Shown: piece by piece, positions 46,558 to 55,976 of the stretch
Layout: each line of letters begins with the position of its first letter
How positions within the stretch are numbered: position 1 is the first letter of the stretch
Assembly: GCA_963701245.1 (NCBI GenBank)
Contig: OY969576.1
Span: 372,001-436,000 of the forward strand
Reading direction: 5' to 3'
DNA length: 64,000 nucleotides
Origin: CAWCCP01 sp963701245
Lineage (GTDB): Bacteria > Patescibacteriota > Saccharimonadia > Saccharimonadales > UBA4665
The notes under the pieces: generated by a model
Seen by the model: the letters and a program-made list of their open reading frames with translations, nothing else
Told to the model about the DNA's origin: nothing
The model's database searches: none
Program-made: the position numbers and the translations under genes

Positions 46558-46734
46558 TTAGTTATGTAGTAACCGATATCATCGGTATAGGCGTAGCGAC
46601 GATTTGGAATTACTGGTTAAGTACACGGGTCGTTTGGAGAATAACCGGTAGCGCTAAGACAGAGTTGGTTGATATTCAAAACACTGCTAAGGAAATAAAA
46701 GAAATACCTTCTTACTAGCATTCAACAAAAATGT

Positions 46735-47472
46735 TTATGCCCAGTATAAATCTTCTTTGTCTGCGGTATTCGTCTTAAAAATGCGATTACCAATACCTGG
46801 GGGTCGGGTATGGATATCGCCTAACATAAAGCGCACAACATATCCCGCCGGTCGCACCCGTTGTCTGATAAGTACACCGCTTTCAATCATCTTGTCCAGC
46901 CTACCATGATGATGATCGGCACGTGTTACCAAGCCGTCGACTGCCCACGTTGATTCCTGATTGATTGAGAGTGCCCATCTCACAAACGGATGACTATCAG
47001 GATGCCATCTTGGTCGTTGCCAGCGAGACATGCCAGCAAACGTCGCACGTTCCCCTTCTGTCAGTAAACCACTCCGTTGCTTGTCATACGCAACGACAGT
47101 ATCAAATGCCGCATCAATCTGATGCATGACCGGATGTTGTGACACATCGTCCTCCTGGTATAACAACCGATAGCTAATATCTGAGATAGCTTGCGAATTC
47201 ACAAAGTTGGCGATTTCTGGTGTAGTAGAAATAAACCCGACGACAGCTAGCCGGGACATGACTTTACTGCCAACTTGCCAGTCATTAAAGCGCTGATCGA
47301 CTTCGTCTCTTTTTAGTATTGGTGTATCAGGAAAAAATTGAATTCCTTCCGCCAGGGCTACTTGATTCATAATGATCGAATTAGCCCTAATCGCTGTATC
47401 ACAAAATTCCTCGTCACATCGCCTATAAGCCTCATGGGACATAAATATACGGTTAAGATAAAATAATTGCAA
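46735..47472 (-). CDS. Unrecognised soluble protein (~245 aa)
   Basis: No signal peptide, membrane helix or known domain. The internal ATG at 47442 (MSHEAYRRCDEEF) may be the real start. Contains an acidic/aromatic middle (RWQRPRWHPDSHPFVRWAL) and an Arg-rich C-terminal half. A ~260-base gap without genes separates it from the 955-aa protein; that gap holds nothing I recognise. Confidence 0.55.
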   Translation of the reverse strand: MQLFYLNRIFMSHEAYRRCDEEFCDTAIRANSIIMNQVALAEGIQFFPDTPILKRDEVDQRFNDWQVGSKVMSRLAVVGFISTTPEIANFVNSQAISDISYRLLYQEDDVSQHPVMHQIDAAFDTVVAYDKQRSGLLTEGERATFAGMSRWQRPRWHPDSHPFVRWALSINQESTWAVDGLVTRADHHHGRLDKMIESGVLIRQRVRPAGYVVRFMLGDIHTRPPGIGNRIFKTNTADKEDLYWA

Positions 47473-47733
47473 TTAATTGCGACGTCATGAAGTTTATTGA
47501 CTTACAAGAGCTAGCTACAAAATGGCAAAGTTGATTTGTTTTAGGCTGGTAAGTCTGGCAAAGTCAGACGGTGCTGTTTGATTCGTCGTCGGTCAGCGTG
47601 TCTCGCTCCCCAGCCAAGCATTTGTTTGATAAATAAACTGCTTGTTGCCAATCACACAAATAGCAAGGTATACACCCGTTCTTTTTAAAATTGGATTACT
47701 TTTGATTGCTGAGTAACTTCAATGTAATCAAAA

Positions 47734-50601
47734 TCAACGTGCTTGTTGTGTAACAAGTGACCATTTGCCTGGTTTGATTTTATCAATAAATTCTCTTAAT
47801 ACTTGGCGAACATAACCTTGCATTTTTGATTGGTCGGGAGGTTCGATGCCACTTTTTTGCATTTGTGCGGTCGTTTGTCGGAGTGCTTCATAGAATGATT
47901 CAGGAGTGCGGTCATTACCACGATCTCCTAACATAATCGCAATAATATTCGCACCAATACGACGTTCTAGATAAGTTTGGGACCAGGTTTGCCGATGCTC
48001 TGCAAAGGCACGACTAAGCTGATCTAATTGACTATCTAGCAGAGTTCTATCGGTGCCTTCAGTTTGTGGTCTTCCGATAAAAGAACGCATAAGCAGTGGC
48101 TGAAGAGTGCCTGGTGCCGAAAGTTTAAGAAGCAGTTCACTTAGGAGATCGACGGGGGCAGCAAAATTAAGTACTCGTTCAGTGATATTTTGTACCGAAA
48201 CGTGCTGAGACCGATGCACAGACAGCGTTTGATAATCCTCTCCCAAACGGTCTCTCAATAGTTGACCAAGATCGCTGCCATAGAGCAGTCGGTCGATTCC
48301 GAGTTCATGTGCAAGTGCGGCTCTTTCGATCGGCGAACGTGTAAACGTGAGGAATTGATTCGAGAATGTTAAGCGGTAGTTTTCCGGGCGAGTACCAGTT
48401 AATTCAAGAATGCCGCCGTTCAATGCATTTCTGACATATCGTTTCATCGTGGCATTCATATCTGCGTTTAATACTATTGGATATCTGCTATCGATCTTCT
48501 GGTCGACCCATGACCTGCTGGTGTTATCGAGACCAGCCCAATCAGCAGGGGCATCTATGTCGGAAAAGGCATAGACATTTCCACCCATTACAATCAATGC
48601 TCGGTATAATCCCCGGATTGCGATGGTAGGTTCACTAATCGGCTCGCTTTGACTACTCACCTCAATGAGATTGTTGAAATGAGCAATATCGCCATGGATA
48701 TGTGCTTGATCAATGGCATTGGGGGGATTTCGAACTGGATCGGTGATTCGTTCAGCTACTTTTGGTAAGACTACTTCATCATAAAATTCTTTGACTAATT
48801 GTCCGTTTAGTAGTCCTTCTTCAATGACAAGTGAATTAGGATCTAAACCATAAATGAGCGGCAGTAGATTATAAGCGTGCGCCATGACTAAACGTTCTTT
48901 ATGAGTAAGTGCGGCCATCGGCTCACTGAAGGTCAAATAAAAGCCTTTTTTCGGATCAATAGTTTTGGTCAATTCTGGTTGCCATGATGGATCGTTTAGT
49001 TCATCTAAATCTAACCGCGACACCGACAAGGTACCATTATTTATAAATTGCCAGACGACTTCGGCTACGTCTTTTCTTTCGGTCGTGGGGTAGAGTGCGA
49101 TTATGCGGCGAATAATTGGCAATGGTAACGCCAGCACGTTATTCTCCTTGGATCGTTTAGTATAGGTATTTACCATTTTGAGCGCTTGATTCTCGGCCAG
49201 GATTTCATCGGCAGTTAAGTCATGATCAGCTTGAGCTAGAATTTGGCGTAGTTTACCGGGGCCTACAGCTGTTCCCACTTTATCCCGTCCATTTTGTAGA
49301 CGTTCGAGATATCGTTTAGCAACAGCTTCGGCGTCATCAAGATGTCCGCGACTGATTCGGGTAATCACGCTATCGGGCAAGTCTGCATGGTTGGGATATA
49401 GCCAATTCAAATTGGCGACATTACCACTGAATTTGACGAGTGCGGCGAGAAAACTTTCTTCAGAGCGATAGTTCAAGGCGATGACGATAATGTCGGACTC
49501 TTTGACATATTCTTGACCGGCACCATATTCCTGTTGCCCTTTTTCTATACGAGCCAAATAGTCACGAACGAATCTGGCCGGATCGGCAGATTCGGTTACT
49601 GCTTTTAATGCGACATGTCTGGTAACATATCGATTCCCTGCATGAGCTTGCTGTAGTACCGCTGCATCACCGGTAATATCTAAGGTAGCCCGACTGCGAA
49701 CACCTTTTGCTGCTACTGTGTCGGAAAGGTTTGGGTTTTTTGCACGGTTTCTTGCCTGCAAGGCCTGAAACCTCTGAATGGCCACGTATGGTGCTCGTGG
49801 GTTGCTAAGGACCTGATCATTCAGTTGCGACCTGGAAAGCTGATTATAGTTATTGCCCATAAAACGTCGTTGCAGCCAGGCATAATATGATGGAGGGAAA
49901 TGGAGGGCACTATTTGTTGGTTGACTAAATCCCAGGGCTTTAATCTGTTGAACGTCAAGCAGGAACTGTGTTACGCGGGGATCTTGTAAATCCGGGTCAA
50001 ACCGGTCAGGATTATAGCGTTTCGGATTATCTCGTTCTTTTAAAGCATATGATGCGTAATCTAATTGTTGAAACAAGACGGTAATGATTTGTTCGACAGC
50101 TTGGTCGGCTTCTTCGCCCAGATCGTTTCGGATAGAATTGTACAATCGTTCATTGCCTACCTGTAATCGCTGCCAGTAGGAACGAGCAGTTGCCACAGAC
50201 CCTTCAGCTATCCGACCGCCAGCGGATAAGAGATCGCCTCGAATGGCGTTACGAATATGATCTAAGGGAATTGTCGGATTATCCGGAAAATCCGGAATGT
50301 GCTGGTAATCAAAGTGATAGGTCGGTGGATCACCTTCGATAGGTGCGACCAGCTCGACTTGCACTAATTGTCCGGCCAAAAAATTAGTCCCGACACCTTC
50401 ATTCCAGGCATGCTCTGCGAGCTTACTTGCTTGCGGACCACAATATTCGACAAATTGAATACAGGCACCGCAAGCCGAAGTCACTAAATTTAATAAAGCA
50501 GCGTTGGTATTACCTCTATCGACATCGGCGTATTCACTAGCAAATTGACCGACGCATTCACCTACAGGTATGATACGAGCTCGAAACGAAACCTCTGTCA
50601 T
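47734..50601 (-). CDS. Very large unrecognised soluble protein (955 aa)
   Basis: 955 aa with no interruption, no signal peptide and no membrane helix. A Cys cluster near the N-terminus (SACGACIQFVEYCG, ~42-55) may bind metal or form disulfides. The rest is predicted-helix-rich (QALKMVNTYTKRSKENNVLA, RRIIALYPTTERKDVAEVVW) with many Asp/Glu/Arg. No ATPase, nuclease or repeat motif was recognised. It shares strand and single-gene layout with the other orphan proteins here and is the largest of them. Upstream is AT-rich, so it probably has its own promoter. Confidence 0.65.
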   Translation of the reverse strand: MTEVSFRARIIPVGECVGQFASEYADVDRGNTNAALLNLVTSACGACIQFVEYCGPQASKLAEHAWNEGVGTNFLAGQLVQVELVAPIEGDPPTYHFDYQHIPDFPDNPTIPLDHIRNAIRGDLLSAGGRIAEGSVATARSYWQRLQVGNERLYNSIRNDLGEEADQAVEQIITVLFQQLDYASYALKERDNPKRYNPDRFDPDLQDPRVTQFLLDVQQIKALGFSQPTNSALHFPPSYYAWLQRRFMGNNYNQLSRSQLNDQVLSNPRAPYVAIQRFQALQARNRAKNPNLSDTVAAKGVRSRATLDITGDAAVLQQAHAGNRYVTRHVALKAVTESADPARFVRDYLARIEKGQQEYGAGQEYVKESDIIVIALNYRSEESFLAALVKFSGNVANLNWLYPNHADLPDSVITRISRGHLDDAEAVAKRYLERLQNGRDKVGTAVGPGKLRQILAQADHDLTADEILAENQALKMVNTYTKRSKENNVLALPLPIIRRIIALYPTTERKDVAEVVWQFINNGTLSVSRLDLDELNDPSWQPELTKTIDPKKGFYLTFSEPMAALTHKERLVMAHAYNLLPLIYGLDPNSLVIEEGLLNGQLVKEFYDEVVLPKVAERITDPVRNPPNAIDQAHIHGDIAHFNNLIEVSSQSEPISEPTIAIRGLYRALIVMGGNVYAFSDIDAPADWAGLDNTSRSWVDQKIDSRYPIVLNADMNATMKRYVRNALNGGILELTGTRPENYRLTFSNQFLTFTRSPIERAALAHELGIDRLLYGSDLGQLLRDRLGEDYQTLSVHRSQHVSVQNITERVLNFAAPVDLLSELLLKLSAPGTLQPLLMRSFIGRPQTEGTDRTLLDSQLDQLSRAFAEHRQTWSQTYLERRIGANIIAIMLGDRGNDRTPESFYEALRQTTAQMQKSGIEPPDQSKMQGYVRQVLREFIDKIKPGKWSLVTQQAR

Positions 50602-50718
50602 AGTCGAAATGCACTACCGATTATTAAAAAATTACATTACGTTCAATCTAATTGAACAAATACTACTCGCTCGTAAAATTCATCTTTTATCATACAACAG
50701 TAAATAATTAAACCCTAG

Positions 50719-51809
50719 ATTCTACCCCGAATTGCAACACTACCACTTTGACTCAAAGACCTGCTGCGGTGTTTTGTATCCCAGCCGTTTACGAGGTCTA
50801 GTATTAAGCTGCGAGACTGCTTCGTCAAGCATTGTTTGAGTTAGATGAGCGAAGCTCATGCTTTTCGGAAAGTAAAACCGTAATAGCCCATTGGTATTCT
50901 CATTGGTACCTCGTTCCCAGCTATGGTAGGGATGCGCAAAATAGATCCGTAACTGAGTGCTTCGTTCAATCTCCTCGTAGTTACTCATCTCTGCGCCATT
51001 GTCGAGTGTCAGTGTCAGAGCGTAACGCTTAGGTAGACCAGCAAAGCACTGCTTTGCAGCCTGCTCGAAACTAGTAGCTGTTTTGTCGGTCAGTACCTGT
51101 GCTACGAGGTAGCCGCTTTTCCGTTCTACGAACGTAGCAATACTGCCGCTTTGGTTTGTTCCGACAACCGTGTCTCCCTCCCAGTGGCCGTAACGTGTAC
51201 GCTTTGCTACACACATTGGTCGGGCATCAATGCTACGGGACTCTTTTTGTTTGTTACGAAAGGCCTTCCGTAAACTACATTCCCTGGTACGTCGGTATTT
51301 GCCTTTACGGCAGTGTAAGTGAATGAGCAGATGTCGGGCATACAGGTATATCCAATCATAGATTGTTTGGGTGCTGACTCGAAACTTTCGTTTCGTGTCG
51401 CGCAACCAGCCGACTACCTGTTCGGGTGAGTAGTTGCCCTGTAGCCGTTGTTCGATGAGCGCTGCGAGTACAGGACACCCGAGTAACTTATTGCGCAGCG
51501 CATTTGCTGAAGCCCGACGCTCATGGGCAATAACCCGGGCATGTGCAGCATGGTACTGTCCGGAAGCAAAAGCATTGCGACGGAGCTCTCGGCAAATAGT
51601 ACTGGGACTTACGCCGAGTACTAAAGCTGTACTCCTTTGGGTATGGCCAAGTCTCATCATAAGACTTAGCTCAATACGTTGTTGTTGTGTAAGATGAAAG
51701 TGCATCTCTGTTCTCCTTGTATATGGTTGCTTAGTAACTACCAGTCTACAAGACAAGGAACAGAGGTGCTTTTAGTTATTAGTGGTTATGTTGCATTTCG
51801 GGTTGGAAT
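50719..51809 (-). mobile_element. IS30-family insertion sequence
   Basis: Imperfect inverted repeats of about 27 bp: ATTCTACCCCGAATTGCAAC at the left (from 50719) against ATTCCAACCCGAAATGCAAC read inward from the right (51809). One transposase gene. A target duplication was not obvious. Confidence 0.85.
50740..51705 (-). CDS. IS30-family transposase
   Basis: HLTQQQRIELSLMMRLGHTQ (HTH), STICRELRRN, SPEQVVGWLR and the DDE core: Asp in GHWEGDTVVG, Asp in TLDNGAEM, Glu in RGTNENTNGLLRFYFPK. I place the start at ATG 51705 (MHFHLTQQQR); an upstream in-frame extension to 51756 reaches into the terminal region. Intact. Confidence 0.92.
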   Translation of the reverse strand: MHFHLTQQQRIELSLMMRLGHTQRSTALVLGVSPSTICRELRRNAFASGQYHAAHARVIAHERRASANALRNKLLGCPVLAALIEQRLQGNYSPEQVVGWLRDTKRKFRVSTQTIYDWIYLYARHLLIHLHCRKGKYRRTRECSLRKAFRNKQKESRSIDARPMCVAKRTRYGHWEGDTVVGTNQSGSIATFVERKSGYLVAQVLTDKTATSFEQAAKQCFAGLPKRYALTLTLDNGAEMSNYEEIERSTQLRIYFAHPYHSWERGTNENTNGLLRFYFPKSMSFAHLTQTMLDEAVSQLNTRPRKRLGYKTPQQVFESKW

Positions 51810-51823
51810 TGACGAACGAAATA

Positions 51824-51852
51824 TTGCATAAAAGTACACAATATGATATATT
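51824..51852 (+). promoter_or_regulatory. Promoter of the GT2-GH18 operon
   Basis: TTGCAT (51824-51829), 17-bp spacer, TATATT (51847-51852), 65 nt before the GTG start at 51918. It lies just 15 bp past the right end of IS30, so the insertion may have replaced the original upstream region. Confidence 0.6.
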
Positions 51853-51917
51853 AATGCTAATTATTGCGATGTTCGGTAAGATGCAGAGTTACCGGATATA
51901 AACGGAAGTAAATTATT

Positions 51918-54233
51918 GTGAGCCGGTCAACAGGAACGAACCAGTTTAGTCGAAAACGCCAATGGGGTGCAGAAAAGCGCTTGCAACCTTTGCCGACGCT
52001 ACATACCAAACCATCAATGAAGCGGATTGCGTTCAGTCGTATGGCTATTGTCGTCACGGTGACGATGTGGCTACTGTATGTCGTTTCAACAATTGTTCGA
52101 CAGTTTTTTGAAGGTCCCCAGGGCTTTGATTTCACATTGCAAGCCATTGGCTACTCCCTGATTGTGACGGTACTTACCTTCTCCGCACTTATGTATCTGA
52201 TTGCCCGGCAAGGCGCCCTGCAACGCTTTAGTCGACATGTGCGTGTGCCGCGGGCTGAGCTAGAACGTTTCTATACCACACGCCAGCCGTCAATCACAGT
52301 ATTAGTCCCATCGTATAGTGAAGAGCCGGCGGTCATTTATAAGACACTGATGTCGGCGGCGCTGCAGGAATATCCCGATAAACGGATAGTCTTGCTCATT
52401 GATGACAATCCTACTCCGACCAATCCAGCAGTCCTGCAGCGACTTACGATGACTCGCAAACTGGGTCGCGACATTATGAAACTGTTTGATGAACCTCGTA
52501 AGCGCTTTGAACAGGCGCTCAAGCTGTACGAAAACCAACGGGTCAACTCCCGGATGCTGCCAATTACACCAGCAGTTATCGATAAACTGGCTGACCACTA
52601 CGGTTGGGCTGCGGATTGGCTCAACCGGCTCGCTGATCAAGAAGACCTGGAAGATCACGTCGATCATTTCTTTGTTGATCAAATCCTTAAAGGGCTCGCC
52701 AATGACTTACGACTTGTGGAACAGGCGCTACAAGCTTCGCGAAATGAAGGCGCCAGAATTTCTGCCGAGCGAGTGCATCAATTGTATCGCCGGCTCAGTT
52801 GGATTTTCAACGGCCAAGTGAACGTCTTTGAACGAAAGAAATACGCCTCTCTGTCGCATGAGGCCAACAAGGCCATGAATTTAAATTCCTATATCGGCTT
52901 AATGGGCGGCAATTATCGCTTGCAACCAACGCCGGATGGTCCAATACTGATCCCCGTCAAACGAGCTCAAGCTGGTGATATGGTTGTTCCGGATAGTGAC
53001 TACCTACTGACTCTCGATGCCGATTCGATGTTACTACGCGAATACTGCCTTCGCCTTGTCTATTTACTTGAGCAACCGGACAATGACCGGGTTGCGGTTA
53101 CTCAGACGCCTTATTCGTCATACCGCGGGGCAGCAACTCGAATTGAACGATTGGCCGCTGCAACTACCGATATTCAGCACATCTTACACCAAGGTATGAG
53201 CCAGTATGGTGCTACCTTCTGGGTCGGGGCCAATGCCGTGATTCGTAAGCAAGCTCTAGAGGATATTGCTGAGACTGAATGGATTGGCGGCTTTAAAATC
53301 CGACGTTATATTCAAGACCGGACGGTAATCGAAGACACCGAATCAAGTATTGACTTGACGCTTCATGGCTGGACGCTCGTCAACTACCCGGAACGCTTGA
53401 GCTACAGCGCCACACCGCCAGACTTTGGTTCTTTAATTGTCCAGCGTCGCAGGTGGGCGAATGGTGGACTACTGATCTTGCCCAAACTATGGGCCCAAAC
53501 AAGAGAACGAAAACACCGTGGTGAGTTTATTACGAGAACGGAAATCATGCTACGACTCAACTACATGGCTTCAATTGCCTGGGCAAGTTTTAGCTTGATA
53601 TTTTTACTTGTCTATCCCTACAATGGTCGCTTGCTCAGTCCGTTTGTGTTGCTCGCGGCTCTTCCCTACTTCCTGGCGATGGCCAGCGATTTGAAATACT
53701 GTGGTTACAAACGAAGCGATGTCTTTCGTATTTACGGCTTTAACCTTATCTTATTACCAGTAAATTTGGCGGGCGTTTTGAAGTCTTTACAGCAAGCCTT
53801 GAGCGGTCAAAAAATTCCATTTGCTCGAACTCCAAAGGTCAAAGACCGAACCCTGACGCCCTTTTTGTATATCGTTGTACCGCTGCTTATTGTTGCTTTT
53901 TCGCTGTTTACTTTATGGCGCGATGAGCTCGTCCACAACTGGGCCAACGCCGCGTTCGCCGGATTTAATGCCTTTTTGGCAGTCTGGGCAATTACTGCCT
54001 ACATCGGTCTACTGAATTCTTTCAAAGACATATGGTACGGCTTGACCAGCTGGATGTATGTGACGCCGAAGTCGAGTTTGAACCAACCTACTGGCAGTGG
54101 CACACCGGAAATTGATTGGCGGGCAGTGTTATACCACGGTAACGCCGAAGACAGCTTGCCGTTATCTTTAGCCAGTGCTGCGAACACGCTACCGGCTGAA
54201 CCTCGTGGTCAAAAGGAAATGGCGACATTGTAA
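51918..54233 (+). CDS. Processive GT2 polysaccharide synthase (cellulose/hyaluronan/PNAG synthase-like)
   Basis: 771 aa from a GTG. Two membrane helices (~40-95), then a large GT2 domain: VLVPSYSEEPAVIYKTL, LLIDDNP (first Asp), LTLDADSMLL (DxD), GGFKIRRYIQDRTVIEDTES (TED-like acid, base) and QRRRWANGG (the Q-x-x-R-W product-binding motif of processive synthases). Four to five more helices close the channel (~540-700). An inserted ~100-residue helical region between the first Asp and DxD lies at ~190-310. It makes and extrudes a beta-linked glycan. Its TAA overlaps the next ATG (TAATG). Confidence 0.85.
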   Translation: MSRSTGTNQFSRKRQWGAEKRLQPLPTLHTKPSMKRIAFSRMAIVVTVTMWLLYVVSTIVRQFFEGPQGFDFTLQAIGYSLIVTVLTFSALMYLIARQGALQRFSRHVRVPRAELERFYTTRQPSITVLVPSYSEEPAVIYKTLMSAALQEYPDKRIVLLIDDNPTPTNPAVLQRLTMTRKLGRDIMKLFDEPRKRFEQALKLYENQRVNSRMLPITPAVIDKLADHYGWAADWLNRLADQEDLEDHVDHFFVDQILKGLANDLRLVEQALQASRNEGARISAERVHQLYRRLSWIFNGQVNVFERKKYASLSHEANKAMNLNSYIGLMGGNYRLQPTPDGPILIPVKRAQAGDMVVPDSDYLLTLDADSMLLREYCLRLVYLLEQPDNDRVAVTQTPYSSYRGAATRIERLAAATTDIQHILHQGMSQYGATFWVGANAVIRKQALEDIAETEWIGGFKIRRYIQDRTVIEDTESSIDLTLHGWTLVNYPERLSYSATPPDFGSLIVQRRRWANGGLLILPKLWAQTRERKHRGEFITRTEIMLRLNYMASIAWASFSLIFLLVYPYNGRLLSPFVLLAALPYFLAMASDLKYCGYKRSDVFRIYGFNLILLPVNLAGVLKSLQQALSGQKIPFARTPKVKDRTLTPFLYIVVPLLIVAFSLFTLWRDELVHNWANAAFAGFNAFLAVWAITAYIGLLNSFKDIWYGLTSWMYVTPKSSLNQPTGSGTPEIDWRAVLYHGNAEDSLPLSLASAANTLPAEPRGQKEMATL

Positions 54234-55834
54234 TGAGACCAACTTTTCCCAAACTAAACCCCAGTGATTATGAACCTACGCGCAAATTGTCTCCTTGGCG
54301 GCTCTTGCTGGCAGTAGTGCTTATGGCTTTTCTTGGAAGTGGTTCCGTCTATGCTGCCAAAGCTTGGCAGGCCGATAGGTCAAACAAAGTCAACAAACCG
54401 TGGTTCGCATCCTATGTTGATGTCACGGCGACACCAACCTATCAGTTTCAACAACTGGGAACAACTTCTCATCGGGACGCGATTCTGTCGTTCATTGTCT
54501 CATCACCCACCAACGCCTGCACTCCCTCGTGGGGTGGTTCTTACAGCATGACCCAAGCTGATGACCAACTCGATCTAAATACCCGGATCGCCCGTTTGCA
54601 GCAGCAAGGTGGCAGCGTGGCGATATCCTTTGGCGGCCAAAATAATCAGGAATTGTCTGCGGATTGCAGCGATCCGACGAAACTCTTAGCGGCCTATCAG
54701 TCAGTCGTTGATCACTACAATATTAGTACTATTGATCTGGACCTAGAAGGTACCGGCTTAAATGATGCTGATGCCGCTCACCGAGCAGAAGCTATCGCTG
54801 CGCTACAAAAACAACGTCGCAGTGAGGGTAAACCACTAGCTGTCTGGTTGACATTGCCAGCAACCACCCAAGGCTTGAGTGAACCTGGTACGACGGCCAT
54901 TGCCCAAATGCTCAACAAGGGCGTTGATATTTCTGGCGTCAATGTCATGACGATGGACTTTGGCAATAGCCTCGCGAGTGGCCAAAGTATGCTCGAAGGC
55001 TCGGAGAGTGCACTTATTCAGACTGAACGTCAACTCGGCATTCTTTATCAGCAAGCTGGCATACATTTAAATGATAAAAGTTTATGGGCGAAGATAGGGG
55101 CAACGCCAATGATCGGTCAAAATGACGATACTTCTGAAGTCTTTAGCCTGGCTGCTGCGAGTGGCCTCAATCAGTTTGCGCTTGATCATAAGATGGGCCG
55201 AATGTCGATGTGGTCAGCTAACCGAGATGTCACGTGTGGCAGTAATTATGTCGATCTTAAAATTGTATCGGACTCTTGTAGCGGCGTGAACGAAGGTGCG
55301 CAAACATTTGCCAGTATTCTGTCGAATGGCTTTGATGGAAACATATCCTTGAGCGCCAGTTTTAAGACTATCGCTGATCCCAATACGAATGCAGGGCAAG
55401 CACCAGATAATCCGGCGACTAGTCCGTATCAGATATGGTCACCAAGCGGAGCGTATTTGGAAGGAACGAAGGTGGTCTGGCATCATAACATTTATGTTGC
55501 TAAATGGTGGACCCAAGGAGACATACCAGATAACCCGGTTTTACAATCATGGGAAACACCATGGCAATTAATCGGTCCAGTATTACCGGGTGAAAAACCG
55601 ATCTCCCAGCCCACCTTGCCAACCGGTACCTATCCGAATTGGGATGGTACAACTTCGTACAATACTGGGCAGCGAGTTTTATTCAGTGGTGTTCCCTACC
55701 AAGCAAAGTGGTGGAATCAGGGTGCATCTCCGGCAGCGGCTTCATCTGATCCAGACAATTCCCCATGGTCTCCGCTCACTCAAGCTCAGGTAAATGAAAT
55801 TGAAGCTGATAGCAGCGCTCCGACCAGTAATTAA
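54233..55834 (+). CDS. Secreted GH18-like (chitinase-type) protein with two chitin-binding modules
   Basis: 533 aa. A membrane/signal segment (LLLAVVLMAFLGSGSVYAAK, ~24-43). A GH18-like TIM barrel follows with IDLDLEGTGL, the DxDxE active-site stretch (first Asp of the usual DGxDxDxE is a Ser), VAISFGGQNN and VMTMDFGN. C-terminal: two CBM5/12-like modules (IWSPSGAYLEGTKVVWHHNI plus YVAKWW; NWDGTTSYNTGQRVLFSGVP plus YQAKWW). It would bind or cut beta-1,4-linked N-acetylglucosamine polymers. Translationally coupled to the synthase upstream, so it may process the glycan made there, or attack a host/neighbour wall. Confidence 0.85.
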   Translation: MRPTFPKLNPSDYEPTRKLSPWRLLLAVVLMAFLGSGSVYAAKAWQADRSNKVNKPWFASYVDVTATPTYQFQQLGTTSHRDAILSFIVSSPTNACTPSWGGSYSMTQADDQLDLNTRIARLQQQGGSVAISFGGQNNQELSADCSDPTKLLAAYQSVVDHYNISTIDLDLEGTGLNDADAAHRAEAIAALQKQRRSEGKPLAVWLTLPATTQGLSEPGTTAIAQMLNKGVDISGVNVMTMDFGNSLASGQSMLEGSESALIQTERQLGILYQQAGIHLNDKSLWAKIGATPMIGQNDDTSEVFSLAAASGLNQFALDHKMGRMSMWSANRDVTCGSNYVDLKIVSDSCSGVNEGAQTFASILSNGFDGNISLSASFKTIADPNTNAGQAPDNPATSPYQIWSPSGAYLEGTKVVWHHNIYVAKWWTQGDIPDNPVLQSWETPWQLIGPVLPGEKPISQPTLPTGTYPNWDGTTSYNTGQRVLFSGVPYQAKWWNQGASPAAASSDPDNSPWSPLTQAQVNEIEADSSAPTSN

Positions 55835-55976
55835 TTTTATTTGCAGCGCTCTCTTTTAGGTATGGCTTGATAGACGTTACGTGTCTTAACGGGATCCAAT
55901 AGCATAGTAGATCGCCATTTCGGTGGCTATCGAGGCGTGGTTAGGTAGTTTGTTAACTCTTAAGCCCGTGTGAGTT

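Larger units (their letters stand above)
45010..46718 (+). pseudogene. GtrA-family membrane protein disrupted by an IS4-type insertion
   Basis: The 5' part (45010-45377) encodes the first three helices of a GtrA/DPMS_2 flippase-like protein (QLFRFACVGASGAIVNLAVL, NLAYIIALEISILSNFSLNQ, FTFRD). After the IS, the frame resumes without loss: joining across one copy of the TTAGTTA duplication gives QFGISYVVTDIIGIGVATIW then NYWLSTRVVWR to a TAG at 46716-46718. Reconstructed length ~175 aa, normal for the family. The IS entered recently, since no other mutation has accumulated. As it stands the protein ends early within the IS. Confidence 0.92.
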
